Notes: generated by a model not told the origin, from the letters alone. Counted from the first letter of the stretch, positions 1 to 9,728 are shown. The stretch is 23,965 nucleotides of DNA from Silene noctiflora (GCA_009801015.1 VHZZ01003747.1:55584-79548); one strand, 5' to 3'. Program-made: numbers and translations.

Positions 1-108
1 TTTGATCATTTCTACTGTCCACTTCTTAACTCTAAAACTGCCTAAATCTCTTCTCTTTCTCCCCTAACCTACCTTTACTTAACTAATTCAACTCCCTCTT
101 TAATCAAA

Positions 109-573
109 ATGGCATCCAAACAAATAATCCAATCTCTTCACGATAGTATTTTGGAGAAGCGGAAGTTTGATCAAATGGAGATAAGCGATGGTTCGAATGT
201 CGAGGTCTTGGAGGAAGACGTGGTTGATAGTGGGGAAGTGAAGGCCACCACGATGGATGATATAAAGGAGTTGCTGATTCATCAATTTGTCTTGCTTGAG
301 GCTACTATGTCTTAGCGCATGGAAGTTTTGGAAATTTCGGTGGCCACTCTTAATGCTAAGGTGAATGTTGCTCTTCAGGATCTGCGGCTAATTAAAGACG
401 GTGGTATTATTCTGATCGTCGGGGTCCAAGATGCTGTGGAGCAGGCAAGAACCGTCTCCGCCCTCTCTGGATACCGATACAATGTGCTTATGGACAGATT
501 GAGGCACATTGTGAACAACAATGATCGCTATGTTTATATACTAAACATGCTTAATCCTTTCAATCTACAGTGA
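109..573 (+). pseudogene. Small ORF of unknown function, split by one in-frame TAG
   Basis: Reading from the ATG at 109 (context aaaATGG, favourable for plants) the frame stays open to a stop just after 573, except for a single TAG at 313-315. With that codon read through, the product would be about 154 residues. It is acidic in the middle (EVLEEDVVDSGE), then has a heptad-like helical stretch (MDDIKELLIHQFVLLEATMS, continuing after the stop with MEVLEISVATLNAKVNVALQ) that could form a coiled coil, and a polar C-terminus (YRYNVLMDRLRHIVNNNDRY). I recognise no domain. A PPT and copia-type LTR start lie about 750 bp downstream on the same strand, so it may be an extra 3' ORF of a copia element (inference), or a decayed host gene. 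The TAG fits a C-to-T change from CAG. Confidence 0.4.
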
Positions 574-904
574 TAAGAGAGTCAGGGTGGTTGGTGGTGT
601 TGTGGATTGGTGTAAATATGGAAGTATATCTTAAAGGGATGACAAGGGTCTTTTCTGTTGATGGATTGATCATCATTTGATGGCTGCTGGTATCAAGCAG
701 AGGACATGGGAGCAGCATCTAGGGTTTGTGACTGTCTTTTGGGAGTTTATTAGGTCACAGTCCTAAAAAACCTGATGACGTCTAATGGTTTCAGGATGGA
801 TTTTTGTTGATGATCGTGTTTTCTAACTCTTAGTCTGCTTTAGGATCATCTTTCTTTTGTTCCTCTTCCATTTTATTTCTACAACCCTTGGTCTGTAAGA
901 ACAA
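574..904. other. Non-coding stretch, nothing recognised
   Basis: Downstream flank of the interrupted ORF. No frame longer than noise, no RNA gene and no repeat boundary could be seen. It could be 3' untranslated or retroelement 3' non-coding sequence. Confidence 0.4.
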
Positions 905-945
905 TTTTTTTTTTTTTTTTTTATTCTCTCTCTCTCTCTCTCTCC

Positions 946-1002
<57 letters not shown>
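905..1002. repeat. Compound low-complexity tract: T-run, TC microsatellite, T45 then A11
   Basis: An 18-base T run (905-922) is followed by a TC dinucleotide tract (926-944), then 45 consecutive T (947-991) and 11 consecutive A (992-1002). The T-to-A switch can fold on itself. Homopolymer lengths are prone to sequencing and assembly error. The lysine-rich minus-strand frame here is an artefact of the tract. Confidence 0.95.
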
Positions 1003-1320
1003 TCTTGCATGTGCTTATTTTGTTGATCATGTGTGCTAATTTTGGATAGCATTACCCAAGTCTCTTGTCCTTTTCAATAAAGTGAAGAGGGGGAAATAGA
1101 CCTAAGATTGGATTTAATTGATTGTCAACCCTTTAGACGACTTTTAATATTCCTTCTCCTTCTCTTTGGTTTTAGTTTCTATGTTGTCCAAGTATTTGAC
1201 GTGGACATTGAGTTTAATGATTTTAATCCTATGACATATGGTTCTTTGATTATTAGGCGATATTTATTTGAGGGGGCACAACCTTAGAAATAAAATCTAA
1301 GGAAAGACTTGATATCATCA

Positions 1321-1333
1321 AAAAGGGGGAAAT
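1321..1333 (+). promoter_or_regulatory. Polypurine tract next to a copia-type LTR
   Basis: The purine run aaaaagggggaaa immediately precedes TGTTGACC, the usual arrangement of the plus-strand primer site and 3' LTR start in plant Ty1-copia elements. A second purine run (gaagagggggaaa, 1084-1096) lies 240 bp upstream. The sequence between the two has no coding potential and looks like 3' internal non-coding sequence. Confidence 0.6.
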
Positions 1334-1600
1334 TTGTTGACCCTAGGTCTTGTTAGGTTTTGAAGTATGTCAAGAAATCGTTTTATTTCTAAGTCATTTT
1401 ATTTATCCTTTTAATGAGCTTGGTATGTTTTGTGGTACAGATTGTTTAGGTACCAAAGCTCGGATTCAAACGAAGCGCTAAGACGATAAATGAATTCAAG
1501 AGTATTTCTCTAAGAGTCGTCTTGAACTCCAAAGAACAAGATTAAGGACATATGTTGTAAAAAGAGGTTTTAGAATTATGCACAATCTAAATCTACACTT

Positions 1601-1709
1601 GAGGGAACGATATCCTCGGTTGAGGAGACGGTTACCTCAGTTGATATTGAACTCTGCCAGAACCTGAGGGAACAATATCCTCAGATTAGGAGACGGTATC
1701 CGCAAGTCT
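1601..1709 (+). repeat. Two imperfect copies of a 43-bp block in the copia LTR
   Basis: Copy 1 (1601-1643) and copy 2 (1666-1709) share gaggga(a)c.atatcctc.g.tt..ggagacggt. Each contains a gagg/cctc dyad, so each could fold. This is probably a duplicated LTR motif in the U3 region. Confidence 0.75.
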
Positions 1710-2490
1710 ACATTAGTTCGAGTTTTTCCTATTTTCTAAAAACTCTTTCAGTTTTTGTTTTAATCAATCTTTTATCTTTCGAAAGTATAATATCTTGTTT
1801 TTACATTATGGGATTTTGAGTTAAGATTGGATCTAGGTTTGCATATCTTTTGAAGAAAGATTTTATTATATCTTGTTTACAAGATATTATGGAATCTTTC
1901 AACACTAAGATAAGATAGATTTAGTTTCCATCTAAACGTGGAATCTCTATCTCTTATAGATATTATATATCTTATAAATCTTGGATTTTTTTTTTCCATA
2001 TGTTTCTTGACTAAAATAACTAAAATAATGATAATATCTTTTTCGTTATTCTTTCATAAAATATAAAACATATTTCTATCTTTTCTAAACTTATTTTTGG
2101 CCAAAATATTTTTGAAATGATTATCTTACAATATTTTATTGAAAACCCTAACTAAGTACTTGTATGGCAAGTTTCTCTAGCCTTGAAAGTATTAAGTTGT
2201 GATTCATTATGCTTGAGCTAGTTGCATCTATATATGCTAACATACATTTCATAATTGGAGGACTTTCACTTTAAATAAATCGATCTTTGCAAAAACATTT
2301 CCGCTGCACTATTGTGTTGTTCTTAAAAGTTTATTTTTGCAAACTTGTTTTCGAAAGTCGAATCTTTAAACTAAGTACTTTTCATGTCAAAGTTTATCTT
2401 TAAAAGTGCATAGTTTGACAATCCCTTTCTAGACAATTAAATTGCATTGTTTTAGAATTGATAGTATTATTTAATTTGTAACTCTTGTAT

Positions 2491-2608
2491 GCTTAACATC
2501 TTACTTAGCGTAGGCTTAACATACTACACCACGAACGCTTAACATCCTTCACCGCCGAAGGCTTAATATCCTTCATCACGCCGAAGCCTTAACTTCCTTC
2601 ATTAGCGT
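2491..2608 (+). repeat. Five short repeats, GCTTAACAT type, 23-26 bp period
   Basis: Copies of gcttaacatc/ccttaacttc begin at 2491, 2514, 2537, 2561 and 2587, so spacings are 23, 23, 24 and 26 bp. Later units also share cttcac.cgccgaag. The array lies just before the probable R/U5 part of the copia LTR. Confidence 0.8.
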
Positions 2609-2779
2609 GATTAGGGGTAGTTGTGGGGATTTATTATTTATTGTACGCTAGACCATATTAGGCACTCGTGATAAAAAAATTATAAAAGGAGCGGACGTAG
2701 GCTTTTCAATTGGGCCGAACCATGTTAAAATCTTGTGAGTTCATATTATTTATTTCGTACCTTTTGTTCTTTATGTTTT

Positions 2780-4548
2780 TGTAATAACCGGATATTATGG
2801 GACCTGTAAAAGAACCTCAAGATGCATGATAGGGTTACCAGACTCGATGAGTGATTTCTCGGGAGTAAGGTATAGACATACATTAGACCAAGTAGGGCCT
2901 AGACTAGACCTAGTAAAGCTGTAGTAGAACGAGTAGAACTTTCAGTGGATCGAGTGGCTGGCAGTTGGCCGAGTACGACGTATACTTGACCGAGTGAGCG
3001 GCACTCGGCCGAGTGGACTGGGCACTCGACCGAGTGGACTGGGCACTCGACCGAGTGGACTCGGCACTCGACCAAGTGCAGCTGCATTGTACCCGATAAA
3101 ACCTATTTTCAGGACCTTATCCTAACTCATTTCCTTCATTTCCTTATCACTCCAAATGTTATCCCTTCTCTCTAAAACCCTCACAAATATATTTTTATGG
3201 GATTCAAGTGTGGATTAGATGATTACTTACCTTATTGATCCTTCCTTTCACCTAGTATGTTGAGATCTACCATTTTCTATTTCTTATGAACCCTAACTTT
3301 TGGGGGGTTTTGTTATGGTTAATTTTTTAGTGATTAGTATGTGTTATATGGGTAATTAATGGGTAATAATAAGGGGTTTTGTATTTCATAATAGTGTAGG
3401 ATGTATTGTGATAGTATTATGTGACTTGTATAGGATGAGACGGTTTCACGAGACGGTATTGTGTCGGATTTGAGTAGGTTATGGAGATTTCTATAAGGTA
3501 GGTTAATCCTACTCGGTTTTGATAATATAAATGTGTACTTGTATGCATATTGTCACTTAGAATCCATGATAGAAGTAACATTGCATTCACCATGGTAATT
3601 GAGAATGGTAACGGGACTCATGTGAGTCGAAAATGCATTATAGCATGATGTTGGTTGTGATGACTCGAGAGTCAGAATATTTGGATGCATTGATACATTC
3701 ATGGCACTGTTGTTAAGTTTATCTCATGAGGAATCATTGTATTTTATTTCGTATTGCATACACGTATTTATTGTACATGTTGATAATTGTTAGAGGAGTT
3801 GTGGAGGTGATACTTGTTGTTGAGGAGATGTAAGGCAGTTGGGAGACCGTTTTACGCTTGGATCGCTGTTTGGAGCTTTCCACTCAAAGAGGGATGTGCA
3901 CATTATGACTTGAGTTATGGAGGGACGCATGTGGTTAAGGCATGTCGTGTTGTAGGGGTCCAGTTAGCGCCCGGGCTCATTACCAAGAGCGGGTCCCAAG
4001 TACCTTTTTACGGATTGTGGTTCGGCTGTTTGGGGGGCGGTGGTGCGGTGCCATCACCGGGTTGTCGGTGCTGTGGACATGTTCCTGACATCGGTGTGTT
4101 GGTTGTGGACTAGTAACGATTGGAGACTTGTTATTGTACATTCATATTGCCTTTCATATTCATGTCTATTGTCTTTTATGATTGTTTATATTATCGAAAA
4201 TGACCGTGTGCGGCTATCTGTAAATTGTCACCTATTTCCGGGGTGGCCTGTGTTGATCCATACGATATTTCTTATGATATGGGGAGCAATTTGTTACAAG
4301 TTTGGTATTGGTATCACGCGGGAGACGAGACGAGTTTCGGACTAGGAGTCGAGTCACATAGATGGTAGATGATATAGTTGAGTTGTATAATGTTTAGTTT
4401 AATTTGTTATTTGTTCTTTAATCATGTTATTCACTAAACTTGTTATTTATATAAAGTGTTTCTTATTCGTAATTCCGATTTCACCGCCTTGGAAAACCAA
4501 GATAGTGATATCTCCCAATTACCTTTGTTGAGTAAGAAGGGGGTGTTA
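2780..4548. mobile_element. Ty3-gypsy Tekay-like solo LTR
   Basis: Starts TGTAATAACCGG and ends near GGGGGTGTTA, close to the TGTAATAACCC...GGGTGTTACA ends I know from chromovirus Tekay LTRs. The interior includes blocks such as cattatgacttgagttatgg and accaagagcgggtccc, also typical of that family as I remember it. No PBS follows and no PPT precedes, so it is a solo LTR. The flanks give only a weak duplication (gtttt before, atttt after, 4 of 5), and the last two bases are not CA, so the right end is approximate. Short open frames inside (for example 3814-4113) have no support as genes. Confidence 0.6.
2943..3085. repeat. 21-bp palindromic minisatellite inside the Tekay-like LTR
   Basis: Four units start at exactly 21-bp spacing (3002, 3023, 3044, 3065). 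Three more divergent units lie upstream (from about 2943, 2962 and 2985). Each intact unit contains CACTCG(A/G)CCGAGTG, a perfect 6-bp dyad around two bases, followed by GACTGGG or a variant. The minus-strand frame across it reads as 7-residue repeats, which is simply the 21-bp period. Confidence 0.92.
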
Positions 4549-4699
4549 TTTTTGCTTGTTTCTACTTAATCCATATGTTAAGAAAAAGAAAGTGTACGTC
4601 GTTTTGCCTACCAATTTTAAACGATTACATATTCTATTCACTTCTCTCTAGAGTATTTGTTGTGGTGTTCTATAATGGTCGCGGCTATTATGAGCGCTA

Positions 4700-5470
4700 A
4701 TTGTAGTGTTAGGAAATAGTATTGTGTAACTTTAAATAAATTTTGAGTAACTTCGAATCGTTATTTGTATATCATTAAATAAATATTCTGTAACTTTAAA
4801 TTAGTATTGTGTAACTTCATTTTGTAACTTCACTTGATATTTTGTAACTAAATTTTAGTATTGTGTAACTTTAACTAAATATTGTGTAACTTCTATTCGT
4901 TTTTTGTGTAACTTTAATTCGTTATTTTTGTAATGTCAATTGATATTGTGTAACTAAACTAATATTGCGTAACTTTAAATAAATATTGTGTAACTTCAAT
5001 TGATATTTGTGTAACTTTAAATTGATATGTGGAACTTTAAGTATATGAGTAAATTAATTAATCAACTTCAAGTAGATATGGTATAACTTCAAACGAATAC
5101 GGTGTAACTTCTAGTGGATATGGTGTAACTTCAAGTCAGAAATACTGTAACTTCAAATGGATATTGTGTAACTTTAATTAAGATATGAGTAATCTCAAGT
5201 AACTTAAATTGATTCTATGAAATTTCAAATATATGAGTACAATTAATTTATTAGCTTCAAGTACAAAATGATGTAACTTCGAGTAGATATAGTGTAACTT
5301 TAATTAATATGTGGTGCAATTTCAAGTAACTTCAATTGATACTATGAAATTTCAAGTATATTGGTTAATTAATTAATTTGTTTCAAATAAATTTGATGTA
5401 ATTTAAAGCGAATATGGTGTTACTTAAAAAGAAATAATGTATAACTTCAAAAAAAAGGGTGCAACTTCAA
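4700..5470 (+). repeat. Degenerate array of 'attgtgtaactt(c/t)aa' repeats (left array)
   Basis: More than twenty copies of a TAACTT-centred motif, typically tattgtgtaacttcaa(ttga), spaced about 15-30 bp, all in one orientation. A longer composite recurs: gaactttaagtatatgag at about 5033 and gaaatttcaa.tatat.g at about 5219 and 5346. The sequence is AT-rich with no coding potential. It could be the sub-terminal repeat region of a DNA transposon or an eroded minisatellite. Confidence 0.85.
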
Positions 5471-5501
5471 GTAATTAACAGTACGAAATTTTTTGAAAAC
5501 T

Positions 5502-5528
5502 CAATGGTAAACAAAAATATTACCATTG
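5502..5528. repeat. Perfect 9-bp hairpin
   Basis: caatggtaa (5502-5510) and ttaccattg (5520-5528) are exact reverse complements around a 9-base loop, just beyond the left array. No CTRR follows, so it does not qualify as a Helitron 3' hairpin. Confidence 0.85.
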
Positions 5529-5836
5529 TAACGGGCTCGAAAAAATAATAAATTTAGACTTTTATTTCGTCTTAATTGTAGTTCGAATGATGATTTACAA
5601 AATTGTTTAAGAACCGATTTTGTTTTGCGCGGGAATGAAAATTTAAATTTTAAAACCATTATTTTGATATTTGAAATGACAATGACTTAATAAAGTGAGT
5701 TGTTGAGAAAAAAAAATCTAATTAGTTAATAAAGCATTTATTAGTGGTGGGTGGGTGATTTTTCCTTTCAATCTTAACCATCCATCTTTTAAGATCTAAT
5801 AGTTTAGATTAGGACTTAGAGACTTTTTTTTTAGGT
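5529..5836. other. AT-rich non-coding spacer
   Basis: No gene seen. The right part (5765-5830, aaccatccatcttttaagatctaa...) resembles the sequence next to the second TA-centred inverted repeat near 9585-9625 and 9850-9880, so it probably belongs to the same repeat family. Confidence 0.5.
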
Positions 5837-5886
5837 GGACTCATTTGAACTTGTATATATATAGAGAGTCAAGTTCTAATGAGTCC
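5837..5886. repeat. TA-centred inverted repeat, copy 1
   Basis: ggactcatttgaacttg (5837-5853) and caagttctaatgagtcc (5870-5886) pair at 16 of 17 positions around tatatatatagagagt. The same ggactca...(TA)n...tgagtcc arrangement recurs around 9729-9786, so this is a repeat family. It could be the centre of a foldback or miniature inverted-repeat element. Confidence 0.85.
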
Positions 5887-5939
5887 GGTATATTATTTGA
5901 GTCTGTGAGTCCTCTTTTCAGCCACATACTTCCTGAATA

Positions 5940-6266
5940 TAACTTTGATGCTTGATGAGTGTAACTGTTGACTTTCAGTGATTTGACTTTTGACTTTTAG
6001 AGATTTATGAGTGAACAATGATGTTGTATGAGTGCAACTTTGATCTTTTAACACGATTTTGTATTTAAAAATTTGAATTTATATGATTTTAACATTTTAC
6101 AAGTGTAACTTTGATGCTTTACGAGTGTAACTTTAGTATATTAAAAGTGTAACTTTATTCTTTTTGGGTAATTTTTTTTATAAAAATTTGAATTTATGTA
6201 ATTTTAGTAATTTCAGTGCTTTACGAGTGTAACTTTGCTCTTTTACGAGTGTAACTTTAGTCCTAA
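5940..6266 (+). repeat. 'acgagtgtaacttt' array with 22-bp units (right array)
   Basis: Clear 22-bp units (a(c/a)(g/a)agtgtaactttgatgcttt type) lie at 6099-6120, 6121-6142, 6143-6164, 6223-6244 and 6245-6266, with more divergent copies from 5940. A longer block (ttaaaaatttgaattta...) occurs at about 6064 and again at about 6181. The motif core GTGTAACTT is shared with the array at 4700-5470 and has the same orientation. Confidence 0.88.
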
Positions 6267-6267
6267 C

Positions 6268-7053
6268 TTTAGGACGACCACCTTGTTTAACCAACAACCA
6301 CCATCGCTCGCTGCCAATAATAACATCAAACACCACCAAACAGCAGCCAACAATCACCAACCCCGTTTCGCCTCCACGTCCTCCAACCTCTATAACCATT
6401 AAGAACAACCACCACTTTTCTCAGATCTGAAAAAAACAAGAGAAATGAGAAGACAGAGAAGAGGCAGATAATGATGGTCCATGGTTAAAAGGCGGTGATG
6501 GCAGTGGTGAGTCGTCGGAGAAGGAGAGAATGCGGTGTTGGTGGCAGATCTGGTGAAGTTAGTGGTTGGTGTTGTGGTTGCTGGTGCTGAGAGAGACAGG
6601 CGGTGGCAAGGGGCTACGTGGGTGGGTGTAGGTGTCGTTGGTTGTTGGTGGGGGTGTTGTTGAAGAGGGTGGTTATGGCTGTGAGTGAAATTTGTCGTGT
6701 GGTGGTGGGGTTGTAGTCGTGTGGGGGAGGTAATCATGTTGTTATGGAGTTGTTGTTGGAGGCCAGGTGGTGGTGAAGATGGTCGTGTGGTGGTGGTGCG
6801 GGGAAGAGGTTGTGGTGGAGTGGTTTGGGGTTCAGATTTGGAAAAACAAGGAGAAGGGAAAGAAGGTGGCAGTGGTGGGCGGTGGTTTCGGGTGGTGGCG
6901 TGGGTAGAAGGAGAGAGAGGAGGCAGGTGTCGTCATGGTGGCGATGTGGGAAGGATTCAGCTAGGGTTCCGAAAAGGAAAGGGAATGGTGGCGATGTCGG
7001 AGGTGCCAGATCCGAGAGACGAGGGAAAAGAAAGGAGGAAGTAGGCGGCAATG
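6268..7053. other. CCA-rich then GGT-rich low-complexity DNA, non-coding
   Basis: The plus strand is rich in accacc/caacca to about 6420, then switches abruptly to ggtggt/gttgtt up to 7053. After the solo LTR the GGT-rich sequence resumes at 9365, showing the two parts were once joined. Overlapping open frames on both strands give His/Thr/Pro or Gly/Arg/Trp-rich products, which is what such composition yields by chance. G-runs could form G-quadruplexes. It could be a captured 5' region of a host gene, but nothing proves that. Confidence 0.6.
7049..7053. repeat. Target-site duplication, left copy (CAATG)
   Basis: Identical to 9360-9364 and directly abuts the TGTAG end of the solo LTR. Confidence 0.85.
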
Positions 7054-9359
7054 TGTAGACCAAACCACCCACGCTGCGCGCATCTGCGCATTATGATTTT
7101 GAGGCGGTGTCACATCTCCCATGGAACCTTGGTGGACCAAAGCACGTCATAGGCCGTTACTGATTTGAAAGGAATTGAAACCAATAAATGGTTTGAATAA
7201 GCCTGCATTTATGGAGTCGCCACCAATTTTGTCATAAATTGGAACCGTTCGAATACCTCATTCCATGTCAAGACACAAAGTAGTGACATGAAAACTAAGA
7301 AATTCGTTACCCTTAGCATTCTATATCTAGAATGACTCTTGCGATGCAAATGAACACGGATGCTCACAGATATCTGAGTAAGAGGTGAGGTTAAGTATTA
7401 AGAAGCTCTTTATTTGAACACCTCATCCCGCCCGCCTCGATAACGGCCTCTACTAATGATCAGGAAGGTCATTTATACTCGATATGTCGTTGATTATATG
7501 CATCCAATGCAACAAACAATAGATTAAACCTAGCATGCGAATTAGAATAAGTTAGTTGAGCATATAAGTTAGCAAACAATTGGGTCAAAATAGAGATTTT
7601 AATTCATTACATGTGAATTGCCAAATAAGTAAATCATACAAGAGAAATAAAAATTACATAACAAAGAAATAAATTTCAAAAGAGTATATTGAATTTACGT
7701 CATAAACACGCTAAAAAAGGATTCAAAGAAAATAAAATAAAAGAAACAAAACTAAATAATATGACGAATTAGGGTTATAATAAGAATAATATTCGATTAG
7801 GAACTTAATTAGAAAGGCTACGTCAAAACGAGAAGAGTTCAGAGGCAAAAACCAACCCAGAACAGGCGCAGCATCTGCTGCGTCCTCTAGAAAAGGCACA
7901 TCAGTTTATGTGACTATTCTGGAGTTGGATTCTAACTGTGAAAGTCAGACCCGCGGTTAGTTATTATTCGTTGGTTGATTAGATAGATTATTAGTATGAA
8001 TTACTCGCAATTCAAGTGACTTAGTTAGATTATGTACATAAAAACGTTATAAGTCTAATTAAAACATATATAAAAGACAAATTTTAATGATTTGATATGG
8101 AAGAATTGAACCATTGAAATTCGGGTTTGAAAAAGAGAAGAAAACCCGCAAAAATATCGAATTATAAGGAATTTAAGTCGAAAAGGATTTTATGAAAATA
8201 AATTAAAAGCTTGGATTTGCAAGAAAGAATAAAAAAGACGGAAAAAAGAAAGAAGACGGAACAACAAAGAACACGAGGAAGAAGAAGTTGGGCAACAACG
8301 ATTAAGCTGCCCCTAGAAGAGGTGCAACATATACTGCGACTGCTCCAGAATGCGCAATACCTATTGCATTCCTTCTCGACGGTCTTTCTCCGCTGATTTG
8401 TCAAAAGGTTTTAAAACAATAATTTTGAAAACAATTTCGAACATGGTTATGATGAAAACTCTTACATAAATTAAGAAAGCAGAAAATAAATACAAATTAG
8501 GATTTTACACTCTCAGACTTACATGTTTACAAAGCGAGATTAACTAAATTGTCGTTAGTGGTTGCTCGATTCGATGTAGATTCGAAAGATGCCCTAGAAA
8601 ATGAATTTTAGTAACGAAATTGATTGATTAATTAAGTGGAGTTGGTCAAATTGGTCGGTCATGCAGCGAGACTGGTATCCAGAAGGATCAGGACTTATGT
8701 TATCGAGTCGATCAAGCACGTATGCATCAAAAGCAATAACACGTGGTCTTAGAATGCAAAGAGAGAAGAGAAGGGGCGGACACTCGCGTGAATAATATGT
8801 GAGACAGAGTCCTTTATTTATACTAATCACGAGGTGAAAATTTAGGAAAATATAAAATTTGGAAAGAATCCAAAAATATTCTAGAAACTGACGAAAACCA
8901 GCCTAGGAAGAGGCACAACTGGCACTGCGACATTTCCAAGAGGCGCAGTACCCTCTACGTCCTCTCCTAAGGCTTTCCCTCCTCAACAAGAAAGATTTCC
9001 GTGGCTTATTTTAGGAATTAGGGAAGAAATAAGCTTCCTTATTCTGCAAGATAAAATATTTTCCGAGATTTTAAAATCATAAAATAATATTTTAGAAATA
9101 AAACTTTAAAATACCTCGACTCGGCTATAAGACGGTTTCATAAAATGAAGACAGTTTTTGACTCAGACTCCAAATTCACTATAATTACTGCAAAAACGAC
9201 CGTATCGGTACGTAGATGACGACCAAGGAGTTCACACGACTGTTTGAGCTACCACTTGTTGACGAATTTACAAAATATTATGAAATCGCTCCGTATGTTA
9301 AACATGCGGCTCAATCATCACTAGGTGTTTGGCGGGACGTGCAGAACGAGTTACCTACA
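7054..9359 (-). mobile_element. Solo LTR of a Tat/Retand-like Ty3-gypsy element (copy A)
   Basis: The block begins TGTAGACC and ends ACCTACA, giving TGTAG...CTACA termini, and is flanked by the perfect 5-bp duplication CAATG. It aligns along most of its length with the 3' LTR at 10204-12215. For example 7298-7340 and 10450-10492 match at 39 of 43 positions. Orientation is taken from the PPT next to copy B. On the minus strand a TATAAATA box lies at 8822-8815. GGAGTCGCCACC (7213-7224) lies about 160 bp from its minus-strand 3' end. No internal region remains, consistent with LTR-LTR recombination. Open frames inside are not genes. Confidence 0.85.
8815..8822 (-). promoter_or_regulatory. TATA box of solo LTR A
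   Basis: tatttata on the plus strand, TATAAATA on the minus strand, in a block conserved with copy B (cacgagg next to the box, cactcgcgtga beyond it). Confidence 0.6.
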
Positions 9360-9364
9360 CAATG
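9360..9364. repeat. Target-site duplication, right copy (CAATG)
   Basis: Matches 7049-7053 exactly. The GGT-rich target sequence resumes immediately after it. Confidence 0.85.
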
Positions 9365-9711
9365 GTGGTGCGTGTGGTGGCGGTTGGGGGAGTGATGGCT
9401 GGCGGATGGGTGTGAGTAAATAAAGGGTTTTTACAGAGAAATGCGAGATGTGAGAATATGAGAAAGAAGTGAGATAGAGAGAAAGAGAAAGGATGTGAGA
9501 ATGAGAAAAATGGGGTGGGTTTTTTTGTTTTTAATGCGTCATTTTAGTCCACAATTTTTAGTGTAATCCTAGCCTTTCATTCACCTATTTAGATCTAATC
9601 CTAACCTTTTATTCTCTTCACCCAATAGGTTGGATGAGGACTGATGGACTCAGAGGAAAGGGGAGGACTCAATTGATCTCTACTCTGTCCATCTCTCTCG
9701 ATCTCTACTCT

Positions 9712-9724
9712 TTCTCTCTCTCTC

Positions 9725-9727
<3 letters not shown>
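9712..9727. repeat. TC microsatellite
   Basis: tctctctctctctctc directly left of the TA tract. Confidence 0.9.

Positions 9728-9728
<1 letters not shown>

Larger units (their letters stand above)
1336..2779 (+). mobile_element. Ty1-copia-type LTR (3' LTR), right end split by a gypsy LTR
   Basis: Begins TGTTGACC directly after the PPT. The 3' portion (2690-2740) carries the block GGACGTAGGC...CCGAACCA..TTAAAATC, which I associate with the R/U5 end of plant copia LTRs. It contains two imperfect copies of a 43-bp block and five copies of a GCTTAACAT-type repeat. No terminal CA or PBS follows. Instead the sequence runs into a Tekay-like LTR at 2780, and the sequence after that LTR (tttttgcttgtttctac, 4549 on) reads like the remainder of the copia LTR. 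The internal region upstream (to the left) shows no pol, so the element is truncated or heavily degraded. The call on the 5' border is good; the right border is inferred. Confidence 0.55.

Noticed and set aside
830-1030. Lysine-rich minus-strand frame
   Set aside because: Translation of the T45 homopolymer.
1336-2779. Complete copia LTR with defined 3' end
   Set aside because: No terminal CA with PBS was found; the right border is only inferred from the gypsy LTR interruption.
2899-3087. Minus-strand frame with a 7-residue repeat (VHSVECP)
   Set aside because: A direct result of the 21-bp DNA repeat; no conserved start or flanking coding sequence.
3814-4345. Two overlapping plus-strand open frames of about 100 residues
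   Set aside because: They lie within the Tekay-like LTR in a G/T-rich part, have no recognisable domain and no sign of selection; LTR non-coding sequence explains them.
4700-5470. CRISPR-like array
   Set aside because: Repeats are short, degenerate and irregularly spaced, without unique spacers of constant length, in a plant-type context.
5502-5530. Helitron 3' end
   Set aside because: A hairpin is present but the CTRR terminus and the AT insertion context are missing.
6399-7072. Overlapping frames on both strands, His/Thr/Pro-rich or Gly/Trp/Arg-rich
   Set aside because: Produced by CCA/GGT-rich low complexity; open on both strands at once and interrupted by the solo LTR.
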